From: Eubacteriales bacterium
GTDB lineage: Bacteria; Bacillota; Clostridia; Monoglobales; UMGS1388
Reading direction: 5' to 3'
DNA: 56,007 nt
Assembly (NCBI GenBank): GCA_029004515.1
Contig: JAQVYH010000004.1
Location: 1-56,007, forward strand
Below are positions 30,610-40,403 of this stretch, in pieces. The notes beneath the pieces were generated by a model. The model was not told the origin of the DNA. It saw only the letters and a list, made by a program, of their open reading frames with translations, and ran no database searches. The translations under genes were made by a program, and so were the position numbers. The stretch's first letter is position 1. Every line of letters begins with the position of its first letter.

Positions 30610-30636
30610 CTTCCTAAAATCCTTTCAAAATATCAA

Positions 30637-31185
30637 TCAGAATTGAACCTTAACAGGCTCACTTGCTTCAGCCTTTGCCTCGTAGAAATCCTTTTCCTTG
30701 AAACCAAAAAGGCTAGCTATAATGCTGCTTGGGAACATCTGAATTGACTGATTAAGCTCTGAAACAGTATCATTATAGAATTGTCTTGCATAAGCAATCT
30801 TATTTTCTGTTCCTGAAAGCTCTATCTGTAGCTCTTTAAAATTCTCATTAGCTTTAAGCTGTGGATAGTTTTCCGCAACTGCAAAAAGGCTCTTAATTGT
30901 TGAACTTAATGCGTTGTCAGCCTCTGCCTTGTCTGCAACAGAGCTTGCAGAACCAAGACTAGCTCGAGCCATTGTCACCTTTTCAAGAAGCTCCCTCTCA
31001 TGCTCTGCATAACCCTTTACTGTTTCAACAAGGTTAGGAATCAGGTCATATCTGCGCTGAAGCTGAGTTTCGATCTGCGCCCAACCGTTCTGTGAGCCTA
31101 CACGAAGTTTAACAAGCTTGTTGTATATTGAAACAAGCCAAATAACTAGTATTGCAATAATACCAATGATAATCCACTTTGTCAT
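30637..31185 (-). CDS. lemA: LemA family protein
   Basis: The 182-residue protein has one N-terminal membrane helix (about 3-20) and a helical extracytoplasmic or cytoplasmic bundle with the [19 protein letters not shown] signature near 48-66. LemA function is not defined; it is often linked to HtpX, as here. It is the first gene of the lemA-htpX-rdgB unit, with promoter 31210-31238. Confidence 0.93.
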   Translation of the reverse strand: MTKWIIIGIIAILVIWLVSIYNKLVKLRVGSQNGWAQIETQLQRRYDLIPNLVETVKGYAEHERELLEKVTMARASLGSASSVADKAEADNALSSTIKSLFAVAENYPQLKANENFKELQIELSGTENKIAYARQFYNDTVSELNQSIQMFPSSIIASLFGFKEKDFYEAKAEASEPVKVQF

Positions 31186-31209
31186 AATTCATCATCCTTT
31201 CTTTAAATT

Positions 31210-31238
31210 ATTATACTACTTTTTTCTTATTATGTCCA
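31210..31238 (-). promoter_or_regulatory. Candidate promoter of lemA-htpX-rdgB
   Basis: On the minus strand TGGACA (31233-31238), 17 bases, TATAAT (31210-31215), about 25 nt upstream of lemA. Confidence 0.6.
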
Positions 31239-31275
31239 ACAAAAATTGTTTTTTTATCAAGATTTAACAATACCA

Positions 31276-31312
31276 TAAAAAAACAGGGGATGTAGAAATA
31301 GCTACATCTCCC
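31276..31312 (-). terminator. Rho-independent terminator of the split secreted protein
   Basis: 10-bp stem (arms 31286-31295 and 31302-31311, with one G-T pair) followed by seven Ts on the minus strand, just after the stop at 31335. Confidence 0.85.
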
Positions 31313-31334
31313 AAAAAATTCAATATATTAATAT

Positions 31335-32119
31335 TTATTTGGGCCGATTTTCCAAGGCCTCTTTGCTGTTAAAGCCAATATAATCACTTGACCCTGTATC
31401 CATACCCATAGCTATTATCCTATCTGTTTCCACCTGAGATATTACATAATCTGTTATATCGATTTCGATATATGCTTTTACATCAGGCGAAGTAGCCGTT
31501 ACTATTTTATTTCCCATACCGGGAGCGTTTGACCATGTAACAGCATCCTCATTCCAATCATTAGCAATTTGATAAATATTAAAGCTTGGTTTTGAATTGA
31601 CAATACCTGTTCCACCATATAGGCGAAGTGTAGCCCTTTGCACAGAGGCGATTTCTTCAGGCAAGGTGAACTTAATATAAACATATCTTTTATACCCTGC
31701 GTTACCATGCTTAAGTCCCAATAATTCATTTGCACCATAATTAGTATTTTGATATGATGTACCATTTCGTGTAAATACATCATCGGTTGGATTTATTGCA
31801 ACTCTATTAACATCTGTCGCAAACTTCTCAATAGGCAAAGCAACAGGAAGCATATTATCATTCCACAAAAAAGCCTTATAATAGCAATCGGCTATACTAT
31901 CCCCTGCATTAACGGATTCGGTGCTAGCACTATTTTCACCGCCCACAGGGACTTGGATCTGCACAACGCTAATATCCTTAAGCTGATTAGTAGCTTTGCT
32001 AAGTGCTGCAATGCACAAATTCATATTTGCTAATGTATGAAAATTATTCAAAACAGTCGCTTTAGCCTTTGCAGTGCTCCCCTCATTATTCAGCTCGAAT
32101 ACTGTAGCCTCATGCCTTA
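31335..32119 (-). pseudogene. 3' part of a frameshifted secreted protein: DNRLRE/carbohydrate-binding-like region
   Basis: This frame holds about 260 residues beginning ATVFELNNEG, with a region (about RVAINPTDDVFTRNG to IDITDYVISQVE) that looks like the DNRLRE/CBM96-like beta-sandwich found on secreted enzymes. It has no signal peptide or SD. The open frame runs back to 32192, but there it only reads the end of the upstream gene in a shifted frame. A single-base change near 32110-32120 would join it to the 5' part, so both are best read as one broken gene. Confidence 0.65.
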
Positions 32120-34056
32120 TCCGATGCAGTAAACCTGATAGTAGAATTATACATAGGGCTGTTATCATCCTGTGATAAAATAGACTCAGCATTTAATGTA
32201 ATTGCATATTCCCTTTCCGCTTCCATGCCATCAGGGAATGAAACATATGCTCTTTTAGTTTCCGCATCATACTCTACATCAATCTTGGCACTTGGTACAA
32301 TATCTAAGCTCTGCTCATTTATAGTTGCAGCATTCATATCTCTGTCAAACTCAAAATAAACATATGAACCCTCATAGAGCCTTTTACCCTGGGCAGGATA
32401 TTTTGCTATTACATTGGGTTTGTCACCCGAGGCAATCCTCCTTTCAAGCTGGTCAAGATATAGTGACTGAGGAACAAGAGTGTCACCTGTGCCAACTCCC
32501 TCTACAAAATCCATTGGAGATGTGCTATCTCCCTCATATGCAGATACTTTATATGCTGCACCCTTAGTGCCTACAACATAGCCCATACCATACTGCTGTG
32601 TTTCAACAAGGGAGCTTTCCCCGCTTTGATAAGAATCTCCCTTAGAATTCCAGAAAACAACCTGAGTCGAGGTCTGTCCATGCCTGTTAGTTGAGCCATA
32701 TGAATTACGATTTATTGCTTCTAGCTGGTCGCCCTTCATAATCATACTATCGATAAGATTAGCGTGAGCAAGGTGAAGATGGTGATCAGTTTCCTTCTTT
32801 GCCGTTGCAGATGTACTTGCTGTAAGCACATTGCCCGAACAATACATTCCACCAAAACTGTAGTTATGTCGTCCATGGTAGGCATAGCAATTGATAATAA
32901 GGCACTCCTGCCCTTTGAGATTAAATAAATACCCATTGCCACCACCACCCTCATAGAGTGGCTTCTGGATATTGCAATCATCAACTGTTACACTACGGCA
33001 AAATCTCAGGTCAATACCATCGGAAATGATATGAATATCCTTTGTGTTTTCCGCCGGCTTAAAGGTCCCTATATTGGTTATCCATCCATTAACTGTATGG
33101 GTAATTCCAATAAGTCTTGAAAGATGGCTCTCGTAAGCGGCTGTACCCTCGGTGGTGTAATCCTCCTCTGCCAATCCAGCCTTTGTATTCTCAAGCATAC
33201 CAAATGACATATCCTTTATGCCAACCTCTTCAAGATGCGCCACATTGGACCTAAACACTCTGGCATTATCCCTCATCTTAAGAGTGTATCTTACAGGAAT
33301 ATCAATAGTAAGGGTTTTATTAACCTCATCAACCTGTATAACCTGACGATAATACTGAATCGGTTGAATATCGGTTTTCCATAAGTTAGTCTGGCCATGC
33401 TCCGCAATAAAATCCTTAGTTGCATCCATCTTAATAAATATCCAATCTCCAGCCTTATACTCAGCAACAGACTCAACAGGGATAACCTTGTCAAGCTCCC
33501 CTAAATCCTTTGTGACTTTTGCCACATTGAACTCGTCCAAAGATGCCCAATCCACAAAGCCTGTGGGACAAAAGTTAAAAATAGTGGTCATCCTCATATA
33601 AGGCTCTGTATTATAGATTTTTGTCTTGTCCGCACCGTCACCCTTAATAAGAATATTGCTATGAGTGATAGTAAAAACCCTGCCCGTCTCAATAGGACTA
33701 ACCTTATATGTACCTTCAGGAAGGTATATCGTGCCACCTCCTGCTAATTGCGCGGCATCTATTGCAGACTGTATAGCAAGCGTAGAATCTACTGCGCCCG
33801 TGTTGTCTGCTCCATATAAAGGGTCAGTTACATTGAATATCTCACCGATATCCCCTGTTGGAACAGGCTCTTCTCCCATATGATAACCTGCATAAGAATA
33901 ATCCTGCAAAAAAAGTCCATCCCCAGTTGTAAATCCGGGTGCCCAATCTTCAGGATATAATACACTTCGCCATGCTTCTACTGTTGTATCCTCTGCAAAC
34001 ACAAGGGTATTAAATATAAATGCGAAAGCAATGACTAACGCAAAGAGCTTTTTCAT
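32110..34056 (-). CDS. Secreted pectate-lyase-fold protein with Ig-like domain (5' part of a frameshifted gene)
   Basis: The 648-residue product begins with a signal peptide (cut after VFA, about residue 21). A pectate_lyase_3-type start follows (YGADNTGAVDSTLAIQSAID and GGGTIYLPEGTYKV, about 70-110), then a right-handed beta-helix region to about 500 and an SbsA/Big_5-like Ig domain near 545-645 (AKYPAQGKRLYEGSYVYFEF). Such proteins bind or cut polysaccharides; no catalytic residues can be assigned. The ATG at 34056 has a GGGGGA SD; the longer open frame upstream runs into the ppdK terminator. It stops early by a +1 shift relative to the downstream frame. Confidence 0.8.
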   Translation of the reverse strand: MKKLFALVIAFAFIFNTLVFAEDTTVEAWRSVLYPEDWAPGFTTGDGLFLQDYSYAGYHMGEEPVPTGDIGEIFNVTDPLYGADNTGAVDSTLAIQSAIDAAQLAGGGTIYLPEGTYKVSPIETGRVFTITHSNILIKGDGADKTKIYNTEPYMRMTTIFNFCPTGFVDWASLDEFNVAKVTKDLGELDKVIPVESVAEYKAGDWIFIKMDATKDFIAEHGQTNLWKTDIQPIQYYRQVIQVDEVNKTLTIDIPVRYTLKMRDNARVFRSNVAHLEEVGIKDMSFGMLENTKAGLAEEDYTTEGTAAYESHLSRLIGITHTVNGWITNIGTFKPAENTKDIHIISDGIDLRFCRSVTVDDCNIQKPLYEGGGGNGYLFNLKGQECLIINCYAYHGRHNYSFGGMYCSGNVLTASTSATAKKETDHHLHLAHANLIDSMIMKGDQLEAINRNSYGSTNRHGQTSTQVVFWNSKGDSYQSGESSLVETQQYGMGYVVGTKGAAYKVSAYEGDSTSPMDFVEGVGTGDTLVPQSLYLDQLERRIASGDKPNVIAKYPAQGKRLYEGSYVYFEFDRDMNAATINEQSLDIVPSAKIDVEYDAETKRAYVSFPDGMEAEREYAITLNAESILSQDDNSPMYNSTIRFTASDKA

Positions 34057-34136
34057 ATGTATATCCCCCTTTATTACCTGTATGTATAGAGTTATATCAT
34101 ATTTATATTTATATGTAAACATTATTAATATTCTCT

Positions 34137-34176
34137 TAAATAAAAAATGCCCGTTACCGATGGTAACGAGCATTTT
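34137..34176 (-). terminator. Rho-independent terminator of ppdK
   Basis: Stem of about 15 bp with one mismatch (arms 34144-34158 and 34162-34176, core GTTACC/GGTAAC), T-rich after it on the minus strand, 16 nt past the ppdK stop. Confidence 0.88.
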
Positions 34177-34192
34177 AATTATAAATTTTAAA

Positions 34193-36814
34193 TTATCTTG
34201 GGAATTTAACTGCTGCCTGTGCTGCCGCAAGTCTTGCGATTGGCACACGGAATGGTGAGCAGGAAACATATGAAAGACCTGTCTTGTGACAGAACTCAAC
34301 TGATGAAGGATCTCCACCGTGTTCACCACAGATACCAAGTTTGATATCAGGGCGAGTCGCTCTACCAAGCTTACAAGCCATGTCAACAAGCTTACCAACG
34401 CCTGTCTGGTCAAGTCTTGCAAATGGGTCTGACTCGTAGATTGAATGAGCATAGTAGTCTGAAAGGAACTTACCAGCATCATCACGAGAGAAACCAAATG
34501 TCATCTGTGTAAGGTCATTAGTACCGAATGAGAAGAACTCTGCTTCCTTAGCAATTTCATCAGCTGTAAGAGCAGCACGAGGGATTTCAATCATAGTACC
34601 AACCATATATTTCATATCAACGCCAGCTTCTTCGATAAGCATATCAGCAGTCTTAACAACTAACTGCTTAACAAAAGCGAGCTCTTTGATTTCACCTACA
34701 AGAGGAATCATAATTTCAGGAACGATGTTCATTCCGTCCTTGTTTACATTAATTGCAGCCTGTATAATAGCTGTAGCCTGCATTTCTGCAATTTCAGGAT
34801 ATGTTACAGCAAGACGGCAACCTCTGTGACCAAGCATTGGATTGAATTCGTGAAGTGATACAACAGCATCTTTAAGAGCTGATTCACAGATTCCTGATTC
34901 CTGAGAGAGAATCTTAATTTCTTCATCAGTGTGAGGAATGAATTCGTGAAGAGGTGGATCAAGAAGACGGATTGTAACTGCGTTACCCTCCATAGCCTTG
35001 AACATGCCTTCAAAGTCTGAGCGCTGCATTGGAAGAATCTTATCAAGAGCTGATTTTCTCTGTTCAACAGTCTTAGCTACAATCATTTCACGCATAGCTG
35101 TAATTCTGTCACCACCAAAGAACATATGCTCTGTACGGCAAAGGCCGATACCTTCAGCACCAAACTTAAGCGCTGCAGCTGCATCTTCAGGAGTATCTGC
35201 ATTAGCTCTTACCTTAAGAACTCTTACATCGTCAGCCCAGCCCATGAATTCGCCGAAGTCACCTGTAAGCTCAGCTTCAACTGTATTAATCATGCCTTCG
35301 TAAACATTACCTGTGCTACCATCAAGAGAGATGCAATCTCCTTCTTTATATGTCTTGCCCTTAATAACAAATGTCTTTTCTTCTTCGTTTACAGTAAGAT
35401 CACCAACACCAGCTACACAACATGTACCCATACCTCTTGCAACAACGGCTGCATGAGATGTCATACCGCCTCTTGCAGTAAGGATACCTCTTGAAGCAAC
35501 CATACCCTTAATATCTTCTGGAGATGTTTCAAGACGAACAAGGATAACTGGGTGTGTCTTTGCAGCTTGTACAGCAGCAGCTGCTGTGAAGTAAGCGTGA
35601 CCTGCAGCAGCACCAGGAGATGCTGGAAGACCTGTTGCAATAGGATCAGCAGCCTTAAGAGCAGCTAAATCAAATGTTGGGTGGAGGAGTGAATCAAGCT
35701 GTTTAGCTTCTACCTTAAGAATAGCCTCTTCCTTAGTAATCATTCCTTCTTTAACAAGGTCAACTGCGACTTTAAGAGCAGCCTGAGCTGTTCTCTTGCC
35801 GTTTCTTGTCTGGAGCATATAGAGCTTACCTCTTTCGATAGTGAACTCCATATCCTGCATATCCCTATAGTGATTTTCAAGCTTATTAGCGATTTCTACA
35901 AACTGAGCATAAACTTCTGGCATTACACTTTCGAGTTGTGAAATAGGAAGAGGAGTACGTATACCAGCAACAACGTCTTCGCCCTGTGCGTTCATAAGGA
36001 ACTCACCATAGAGCTTATTTTCACCTGTTGATGGGTTACGAGTAAAGGCAACACCTGTACCTGATGTTTCGCCCATGTTACCAAATACCATTGCCTGAAC
36101 ATTAACAGCTGTTCCCCAGCTTGATGGGATATCGTTCATTCTTCTGTATTCGATAGCTCTTTCTGTGTTCCATGAACGGAATACAGCCTGTACAGCCTTG
36201 ATAAGCTGTGTATGTGGGTCCTGAGGGAATTCTTCGCCCTGAACATTCTTGTAATGTGCCTTGAACATTTCTGTGAGCTTCTTAAGGTCATTTGCATCAA
36301 GATCTGTATCCAGAACAACGCCCTTTTCTTCCTTCATTTTGTCAATAATTTTTTCAAATTCGCTCTTGCTTACTCCCATAACAACATCAGAGAACATCTG
36401 AACGAATCTTCTATAACTGTCATATACAAAGCGGTCATTTCCTGTAAGCTTGATAAGCCCTTCTACAACCTGATCGTTAAGACCAAGGTTAAGAATTGTA
36501 TCCATCATACCAGGCATTGATGCTCTGGCACCTGAACGAACTGATACAAGCAAAGGATTTGCGACATCGCCGAATTTCTTTCCAACAATATCTTCTGATT
36601 CCTTAAGCTTTTCGTCGATCTGAGCGAGGATATCATCACCAATCTTTTCCCCATCCTCATAAAATCTTGTACAAGCTTCGGTTGAAACTGTGAATCCCTG
36701 AGGCACAGGCATACCGAGGTTTGTCATCTCTGCAAGGTTGGCACCTTTACCACCTAGAAGTTCTCTTTGAGAACCATTGGCCTCCTTGAACAAATAAACA
36801 TATTTTTTGCTCAT
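34193..36814 (-). CDS. ppdK: Pyruvate, phosphate dikinase
   Basis: The 873-residue enzyme interconverts pyruvate, ATP and Pi with PEP, AMP and PPi. It has the N-terminal ATP-grasp domain (GGKGANLAEM near 22-31), the phospho-histidine domain with the active His454 in GGMTSHAAVVARG and the C-terminal PEP/pyruvate TIM barrel (GTNDLTQMTFG near 770). In Clostridia it commonly runs glycolytically or to make PEP with PPi. It follows recO but has its own candidate promoter. SD AGGAGGAG before the ATG. Confidence 0.98.
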   Translation of the reverse strand: MSKKYVYLFKEANGSQRELLGGKGANLAEMTNLGMPVPQGFTVSTEACTRFYEDGEKIGDDILAQIDEKLKESEDIVGKKFGDVANPLLVSVRSGARASMPGMMDTILNLGLNDQVVEGLIKLTGNDRFVYDSYRRFVQMFSDVVMGVSKSEFEKIIDKMKEEKGVVLDTDLDANDLKKLTEMFKAHYKNVQGEEFPQDPHTQLIKAVQAVFRSWNTERAIEYRRMNDIPSSWGTAVNVQAMVFGNMGETSGTGVAFTRNPSTGENKLYGEFLMNAQGEDVVAGIRTPLPISQLESVMPEVYAQFVEIANKLENHYRDMQDMEFTIERGKLYMLQTRNGKRTAQAALKVAVDLVKEGMITKEEAILKVEAKQLDSLLHPTFDLAALKAADPIATGLPASPGAAAGHAYFTAAAAVQAAKTHPVILVRLETSPEDIKGMVASRGILTARGGMTSHAAVVARGMGTCCVAGVGDLTVNEEEKTFVIKGKTYKEGDCISLDGSTGNVYEGMINTVEAELTGDFGEFMGWADDVRVLKVRANADTPEDAAAALKFGAEGIGLCRTEHMFFGGDRITAMREMIVAKTVEQRKSALDKILPMQRSDFEGMFKAMEGNAVTIRLLDPPLHEFIPHTDEEIKILSQESGICESALKDAVVSLHEFNPMLGHRGCRLAVTYPEIAEMQATAIIQAAINVNKDGMNIVPEIMIPLVGEIKELAFVKQLVVKTADMLIEEAGVDMKYMVGTMIEIPRAALTADEIAKEAEFFSFGTNDLTQMTFGFSRDDAGKFLSDYYAHSIYESDPFARLDQTGVGKLVDMACKLGRATRPDIKLGICGEHGGDPSSVEFCHKTGLSYVSCSPFRVPIARLAAAQAAVKFPR

Positions 36815-36848
36815 TCTTTCTCCTCCTATTTAGCTTATATATTATTAA

Positions 36849-36877
36849 ATTATATCACAATTGCTGGGGGTTGTCCA
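36849..36877 (-). promoter_or_regulatory. Candidate promoter of ppdK
   Basis: On the minus strand TGGACA (36872-36877, inside the recO 3' end), 17 bases, TATAAT (36849-36854) at the recO stop. It would give ppdK a short leader and expression separate from the era-recO cluster. Confidence 0.55.
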
Positions 36878-37586
36878 GCATTATTTGCAAATATTGTAAT
36901 TTGCTGGGCGTTCTCTCAATCTGGTATAAAAGATACTCCTCGCAAACCTGACAAAGCTCTTTTTCCACCTCTTTAGAAACCCTAAAAGAGAACACCAATT
37001 TATCGGGTGCGGTGCATATATAGTTAATAGCTTCAAGCGTTGCTTCTGACACCCTTTTCCCTCCGCCGCACTTGTCACAAAGAGCACCTCCTTTTTCTGC
37101 AGAAAAGCGATTAAGCCTTTCCCTTCCTCCACAAATACCACAGCACTCTCCGTATGGCATAAATCCAGCCAAAGACATAAGTCGCATTTCAAACAATGGT
37201 TTTAGATATGTATAGTCCTCCGCTTTCTCAAGCATGTGCAAGGTGTTAAGGGCAAACCTCAGTTCCCTTTCTGTATCTTCACCCACCGCAACAATGCCCA
37301 GTAACTCACAAAAGTACACGCCCAAAGAAACCTTCAGCACATCATTGCGGATACCATAAAAGTTCTCCACCACATCGCAAGAAGATGTATAAGGCAGCCT
37401 CCCTTTGCCCTTTTTTAGAACGATTTTGCTATAGCAAAAAAGCTGCGAACCAGCAAAGAGGCGGCTTTTAAGGCTATTTGCCCCATTTGCCGCCGCTTCT
37501 ACCTTACCTTGGGGTGTCAGGATGCTAAGCATCCTGCTACCTTCACCGTATTTGGTTGACTTGATTATCAATCCTTCGGTTTCCAT
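36855..37586 (-). CDS. recO: DNA repair protein RecO
   Basis: The 243-residue recombination mediator has an N-terminal OB-fold domain (EGLIIKSTKYGEGSRMLSILT) and a zinc finger (CCGICGG with CDKCGG, about 149-180). It loads RecA on SSB-coated DNA with RecR. Its start lies inside the yqzL-like frame, 44 nt before that gene's stop, which suggests coupling. Position after era is typical for Firmicutes. Confidence 0.95.
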   Translation of the reverse strand: METEGLIIKSTKYGEGSRMLSILTPQGKVEAAANGANSLKSRLFAGSQLFCYSKIVLKKGKGRLPYTSSCDVVENFYGIRNDVLKVSLGVYFCELLGIVAVGEDTERELRFALNTLHMLEKAEDYTYLKPLFEMRLMSLAGFMPYGECCGICGGRERLNRFSAEKGGALCDKCGGGKRVSEATLEAINYICTAPDKLVFSFRVSKEVEKELCQVCEEYLLYQIERTPSKLQYLQIMLDNPQQL

Positions 37587-37692
37587 CGTCCTGTGCTATC
37601 CTACAACTTTCATCTTTATTTTTTGCATATATCAAATAACTCTCAACAGAGCCTGTCTGCGCAAATTCATTCCATAATTTATCTTTATCCAT
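37543..37692 (-). CDS. yqzL: YqzL-like small protein
   Basis: A 49-residue frame from the ATG at 37692, with an AGGTGAGG SD 7 nt upstream. The N-terminal part (LWNEFAQTGSVESYLIYAK) fits the YqzL pattern (W..F..TG....YL), and the gene sits between era and recO exactly as yqzL does in B. subtilis. The C-terminal half is longer than usual and overlaps the recO start by 44 nt. Function unknown. Confidence 0.75.
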   Translation of the reverse strand: MDKDKLWNEFAQTGSVESYLIYAKNKDESCRIAQDDGNRRIDNQVNQIR

Positions 37693-37756
37693 AGCAACCT
37701 CACCTCTTATGATTAGGGTTGCCTTTGAGATTTTAATTTATAGCAAGAAACATTTG

Positions 37757-38647
37757 TCAATCTGCAACATAACCTAGATTCTTAATTGCAGAATTTTTAT
37801 TACGCCAATCATCCTCAACCTTAACCCACATTTTGAGGAATACTTTACCATCAACAAGTCTTTCAATATCTCTTCTTGCTTCTGTGCCGATTCTCTTAAG
37901 CATAGCACCGCCCTTGCCAATAATCATACCCTTATGGGATGCCTTTTCACAGTAAATAACTGCGCTGATTTCAGTAATATCACGGTCCTCATCATAGGTC
38001 ATTTTTTCAAGCTCGACTGCTGTGCCAAAAGGAATCTCATCATTAAGTAGTCTGAAAAGCTTTTCTCTGATAATTTCCGCTACAATTACTCTTTCAGGCT
38101 GATCTGTAAGAGTATCATCAGGAAAGTATTTTGGACCTTCGGGCATATATTTTTTAATCTCGCTGATAAGTGACTCAACCCCTGTGCCCTTCTGTGCGGA
38201 AAGGGGAACAATTTCGGCAAAATTATAAAGCCCCTTAAGCTGTGAAATTACAGGAAGAACGTCCTCCTTTGCAGCAAGGTCAATCTTATTAATTACAAGA
38301 AATACTGTAGCACCACCAACAGGGAGCATCTCAATAAGTTCGCTATTGCTTGACTTATCTTTTGCGGTAATATCCACAAGATAAAGAATAACATCAACAT
38401 CTGATGCCGCAAGCTTAACTTCACGATTCATAAATTCGCCAAGCTTGTTACGAGCATTATGCATACCCGGAGTGTCTACAAAAACAAGCTGTGCTTCCTC
38501 GTCTGTATATACACCTGTAATCTTGGTGCGAGTAGTCTGCGGCTTTGAAGATACAATAGCAATCTTCTCACCCATAAGCTTATTGATAAGAGTCGATTTT
38601 CCTGCATTAGGTTTCCCCACGATTGAGATAAATCCTGATTTGAACAT
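37757..38647 (-). CDS. era: GTPase Era
   Basis: The 296-residue ribosome-assembly GTPase binds the 3' end of 16S rRNA. G1 is GKPNAGKST (11-19), followed by DTPGMH, NKID and a C-terminal KH domain with GKGGAMLKRIGTEAR near 243. It starts directly after the dgkA stop (TAA-ATG). Length is normal. Confidence 0.97.
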   Translation of the reverse strand: MFKSGFISIVGKPNAGKSTLINKLMGEKIAIVSSKPQTTRTKITGVYTDEEAQLVFVDTPGMHNARNKLGEFMNREVKLAASDVDVILYLVDITAKDKSSNSELIEMLPVGGATVFLVINKIDLAAKEDVLPVISQLKGLYNFAEIVPLSAQKGTGVESLISEIKKYMPEGPKYFPDDTLTDQPERVIVAEIIREKLFRLLNDEIPFGTAVELEKMTYDEDRDITEISAVIYCEKASHKGMIIGKGGAMLKRIGTEARRDIERLVDGKVFLKMWVKVEDDWRNKNSAIKNLGYVAD

Positions 38648-39106
38648 TTATTTTTTCTTCCTTTCGGGCAGGAAAACAAAGAGTATTCCCACTAATATAT
38701 ATAAAACGAATATTGTCAAATTGATAGGTGCTGAAAAACACGCCTTTATTAAATCCCCCAGAACCTTTGTATTCCACAGAATCTGCCACGCAATACCAAC
38801 CGCACAAAGGGTGCTTACATATACCCCACCGGCAGCCACATCCTTGCATGTTTTTATTAAAGGATTAACCTCAGTTGTAACGCTGTTTGCAAGGCTTTCA
38901 ATCGCTGTATTAAATATTTCGCAAACAAGCACAAACCCTATAACCATAAAGATAATTGCGATTTGCGTTGATGTTAGGTTATACCTTGGCAAAATCCCCA
39001 AAACAGTAATGGCAGCAAAGGTATGTATGCGAAAGTTTCTTTCGCTTTTCAGGCAGTACCACAAACCTAGAAAAGCATATACAAAACTCATAATCAGTTT
39101 TTTCAT
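38648..39106 (-). CDS. dgkA: Diacylglycerol/undecaprenol kinase family protein
   Basis: The 152-residue membrane protein has the DgkA core: SERNFRIH near 21, the catalytic FNTAIESL near 65 and KDVAAGGV near 87, embedded in three helices. Gram-positive members phosphorylate undecaprenol for cell-wall recycling. A fourth hydrophobic segment (about 125-147) and a Lys-rich tail extend it past the usual length. It lies between ybeY and era. Confidence 0.92.
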   Translation of the reverse strand: MKKLIMSFVYAFLGLWYCLKSERNFRIHTFAAITVLGILPRYNLTSTQIAIIFMVIGFVLVCEIFNTAIESLANSVTTEVNPLIKTCKDVAAGGVYVSTLCAVGIAWQILWNTKVLGDLIKACFSAPINLTIFVLYILVGILFVFLPERKKK

Positions 39107-39135
39107 AAAACTTCGCTCCCAATATATTTCATTTA

Positions 39136-39582
39136 CTATCTGTGTAGATTCAATCCCTTTAGTATTATGTCCTGTTTTTCAAACATTTCTTTTTCTTCCT
39201 CAGGTGTCATATGGTCATAGCCAAAAAGATGAAGCATTCCATGAGCTGTAAGGAATCCAATCTCCCTTTTAATACTGTGCCCATACTCGATTCTTTGCTC
39301 CTCGGCTCTTTCTGAAGAAATAACCAAATCACCTAAAACTCCACCGTCTTCAAAATCATCCATAGGGAACGAAAGAACATCGGTAGGACTATCAATATCT
39401 CTATGCTCTTTGTTGATCTCCTGTATCCCCGAATTATCAACAATAAGAACATCCACTTCACTATTATTTGTAAAGCCTTCTTCCTCCGCCGCTTTATTCG
39501 CAACATCGATGATTGTTTTCTTTAGTTCTTCAGGAAATTCCCCTGTTTCATCATCTATGAAAACTTCTATCATATTTATCAT
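39136..39582 (-). CDS. ybeY: Endoribonuclease YbeY (rRNA maturation)
   Basis: The 148-residue metallo-RNase matures 16S rRNA and helps ribosome quality control. The zinc motif HGMLHLFGYDH (His114, His118, His124) and the preceding SPTDVLSFP are intact. The ATG at 39582 overlaps the prmC stop (ATGA); a second ATG three codons later (39573) has a better-spaced AAAGGA. Position next to dgkA and era is standard. Confidence 0.96.
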   Translation of the reverse strand: MINMIEVFIDDETGEFPEELKKTIIDVANKAAEEEGFTNNSEVDVLIVDNSGIQEINKEHRDIDSPTDVLSFPMDDFEDGGVLGDLVISSERAEEQRIEYGHSIKREIGFLTAHGMLHLFGYDHMTPEEEKEMFEKQDIILKGLNLHR

Positions 39583-40403
39583 CCTTTCGCATAGCCAAGC
39601 ACTACTCTGTCAAGGCCTGCAAGGTCCTTTAAAATCTCTATTCTTTCAAAGTCATCCTTCATCAAATCCGAGACCCTCTGACCTTGATTATATCCAATTT
39701 CAAAGGCAAGTAATCCGCCTTTTGTAAGATGGCTTGGAGCATTCGAAATGATGTATCTATAAAAATCAAGCCCATCATCACCACCATCAAGAGCCAAGAC
39801 AGGCTCTTTGAGAACCTCTGTCTGCAAGGTGGGGACAACATCAGATTCTATATACGGTGGATTGGAAACAATGCAATCATATATTCCATCAATTCCATCA
39901 AACACGCTTGCTGTGATAAACTGGGCCCTGTCTGCAACGCCATTTCTCTGGGCATTTCCTATGGCAACCGCTGTTGCATCTGCGGAAATATCCATACTCA
40001 TACAACTGATATTTTTATTATAATGGGCAATGCTTATGGGAATACACCCGCTGCCGCTGCCAATTTCCAAAAGCTTTCCCTTTGGAAATCTTTCAAGAAC
40101 CGCCTCTACAAGAGTTTCTGTATCAGGCCGAGGGATAAGCACAGCCTTAGTTACATAAAAATCAAGGCTCATAAACTCGCATTCACCAAGGATATATGCA
40201 ACGGGCTCCCCCTCTGCTCTGCGCATAACAAGCTTTATAAACGCTTCCTTTTCTCTGCTATTTAACGGCATATCACCACTAATAAGCAATTTAAGTTTAT
40301 CCATCTTCATGACATGGCACATAAACAGCTGTGTGTCCAAAACAGGTGTCTGCACACCGCCTAGCTGCTCAATCCCATATTTTAAAGCTTCACGAATTAC
40401 CAT
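39579..40403 (-). CDS. prmC: Release factor glutamine methyltransferase PrmC
   Basis: The 274-residue SAM-dependent enzyme methylates the GGQ glutamine of release factors. The SAM loop LEIGSGSGC (112-120) and the catalytic NPPY (181-184) are present, with the N-terminal helical RF-binding domain. prfA, its usual neighbour, is absent here. Its start overlaps the DUF1385 stop by 7 nt and its end overlaps ybeY. Confidence 0.96.
   Translation of the reverse strand: MVIREALKYGIEQLGGVQTPVLDTQLFMCHVMKMDKLKLLISGDMPLNSREKEAFIKLVMRRAEGEPVAYILGECEFMSLDFYVTKAVLIPRPDTETLVEAVLERFPKGKLLEIGSGSGCIPISIAHYNKNISCMSMDISADATAVAIGNAQRNGVADRAQFITASVFDGIDGIYDCIVSNPPYIESDVVPTLQTEVLKEPVLALDGGDDGLDFYRYIISNAPSHLTKGGLLAFEIGYNQGQRVSDLMKDDFERIEILKDLAGLDRVVLGYAKG

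Noticed and set aside
32110..32120. Programmed +1 frameshift in the secreted protein
   Set aside because: The local GCA-TGA-G context lacks a slippery codon or stimulatory element such as that in prfB, so a plain indel is more likely.
32110..32192. Apparent N-terminal membrane helix of the 31335-32192 frame (MLSLFYHRMITALCIILL)
   Set aside because: It only reads the end of the upstream Ig-like domain gene in a shifted frame; the real sequence begins at about 32119.
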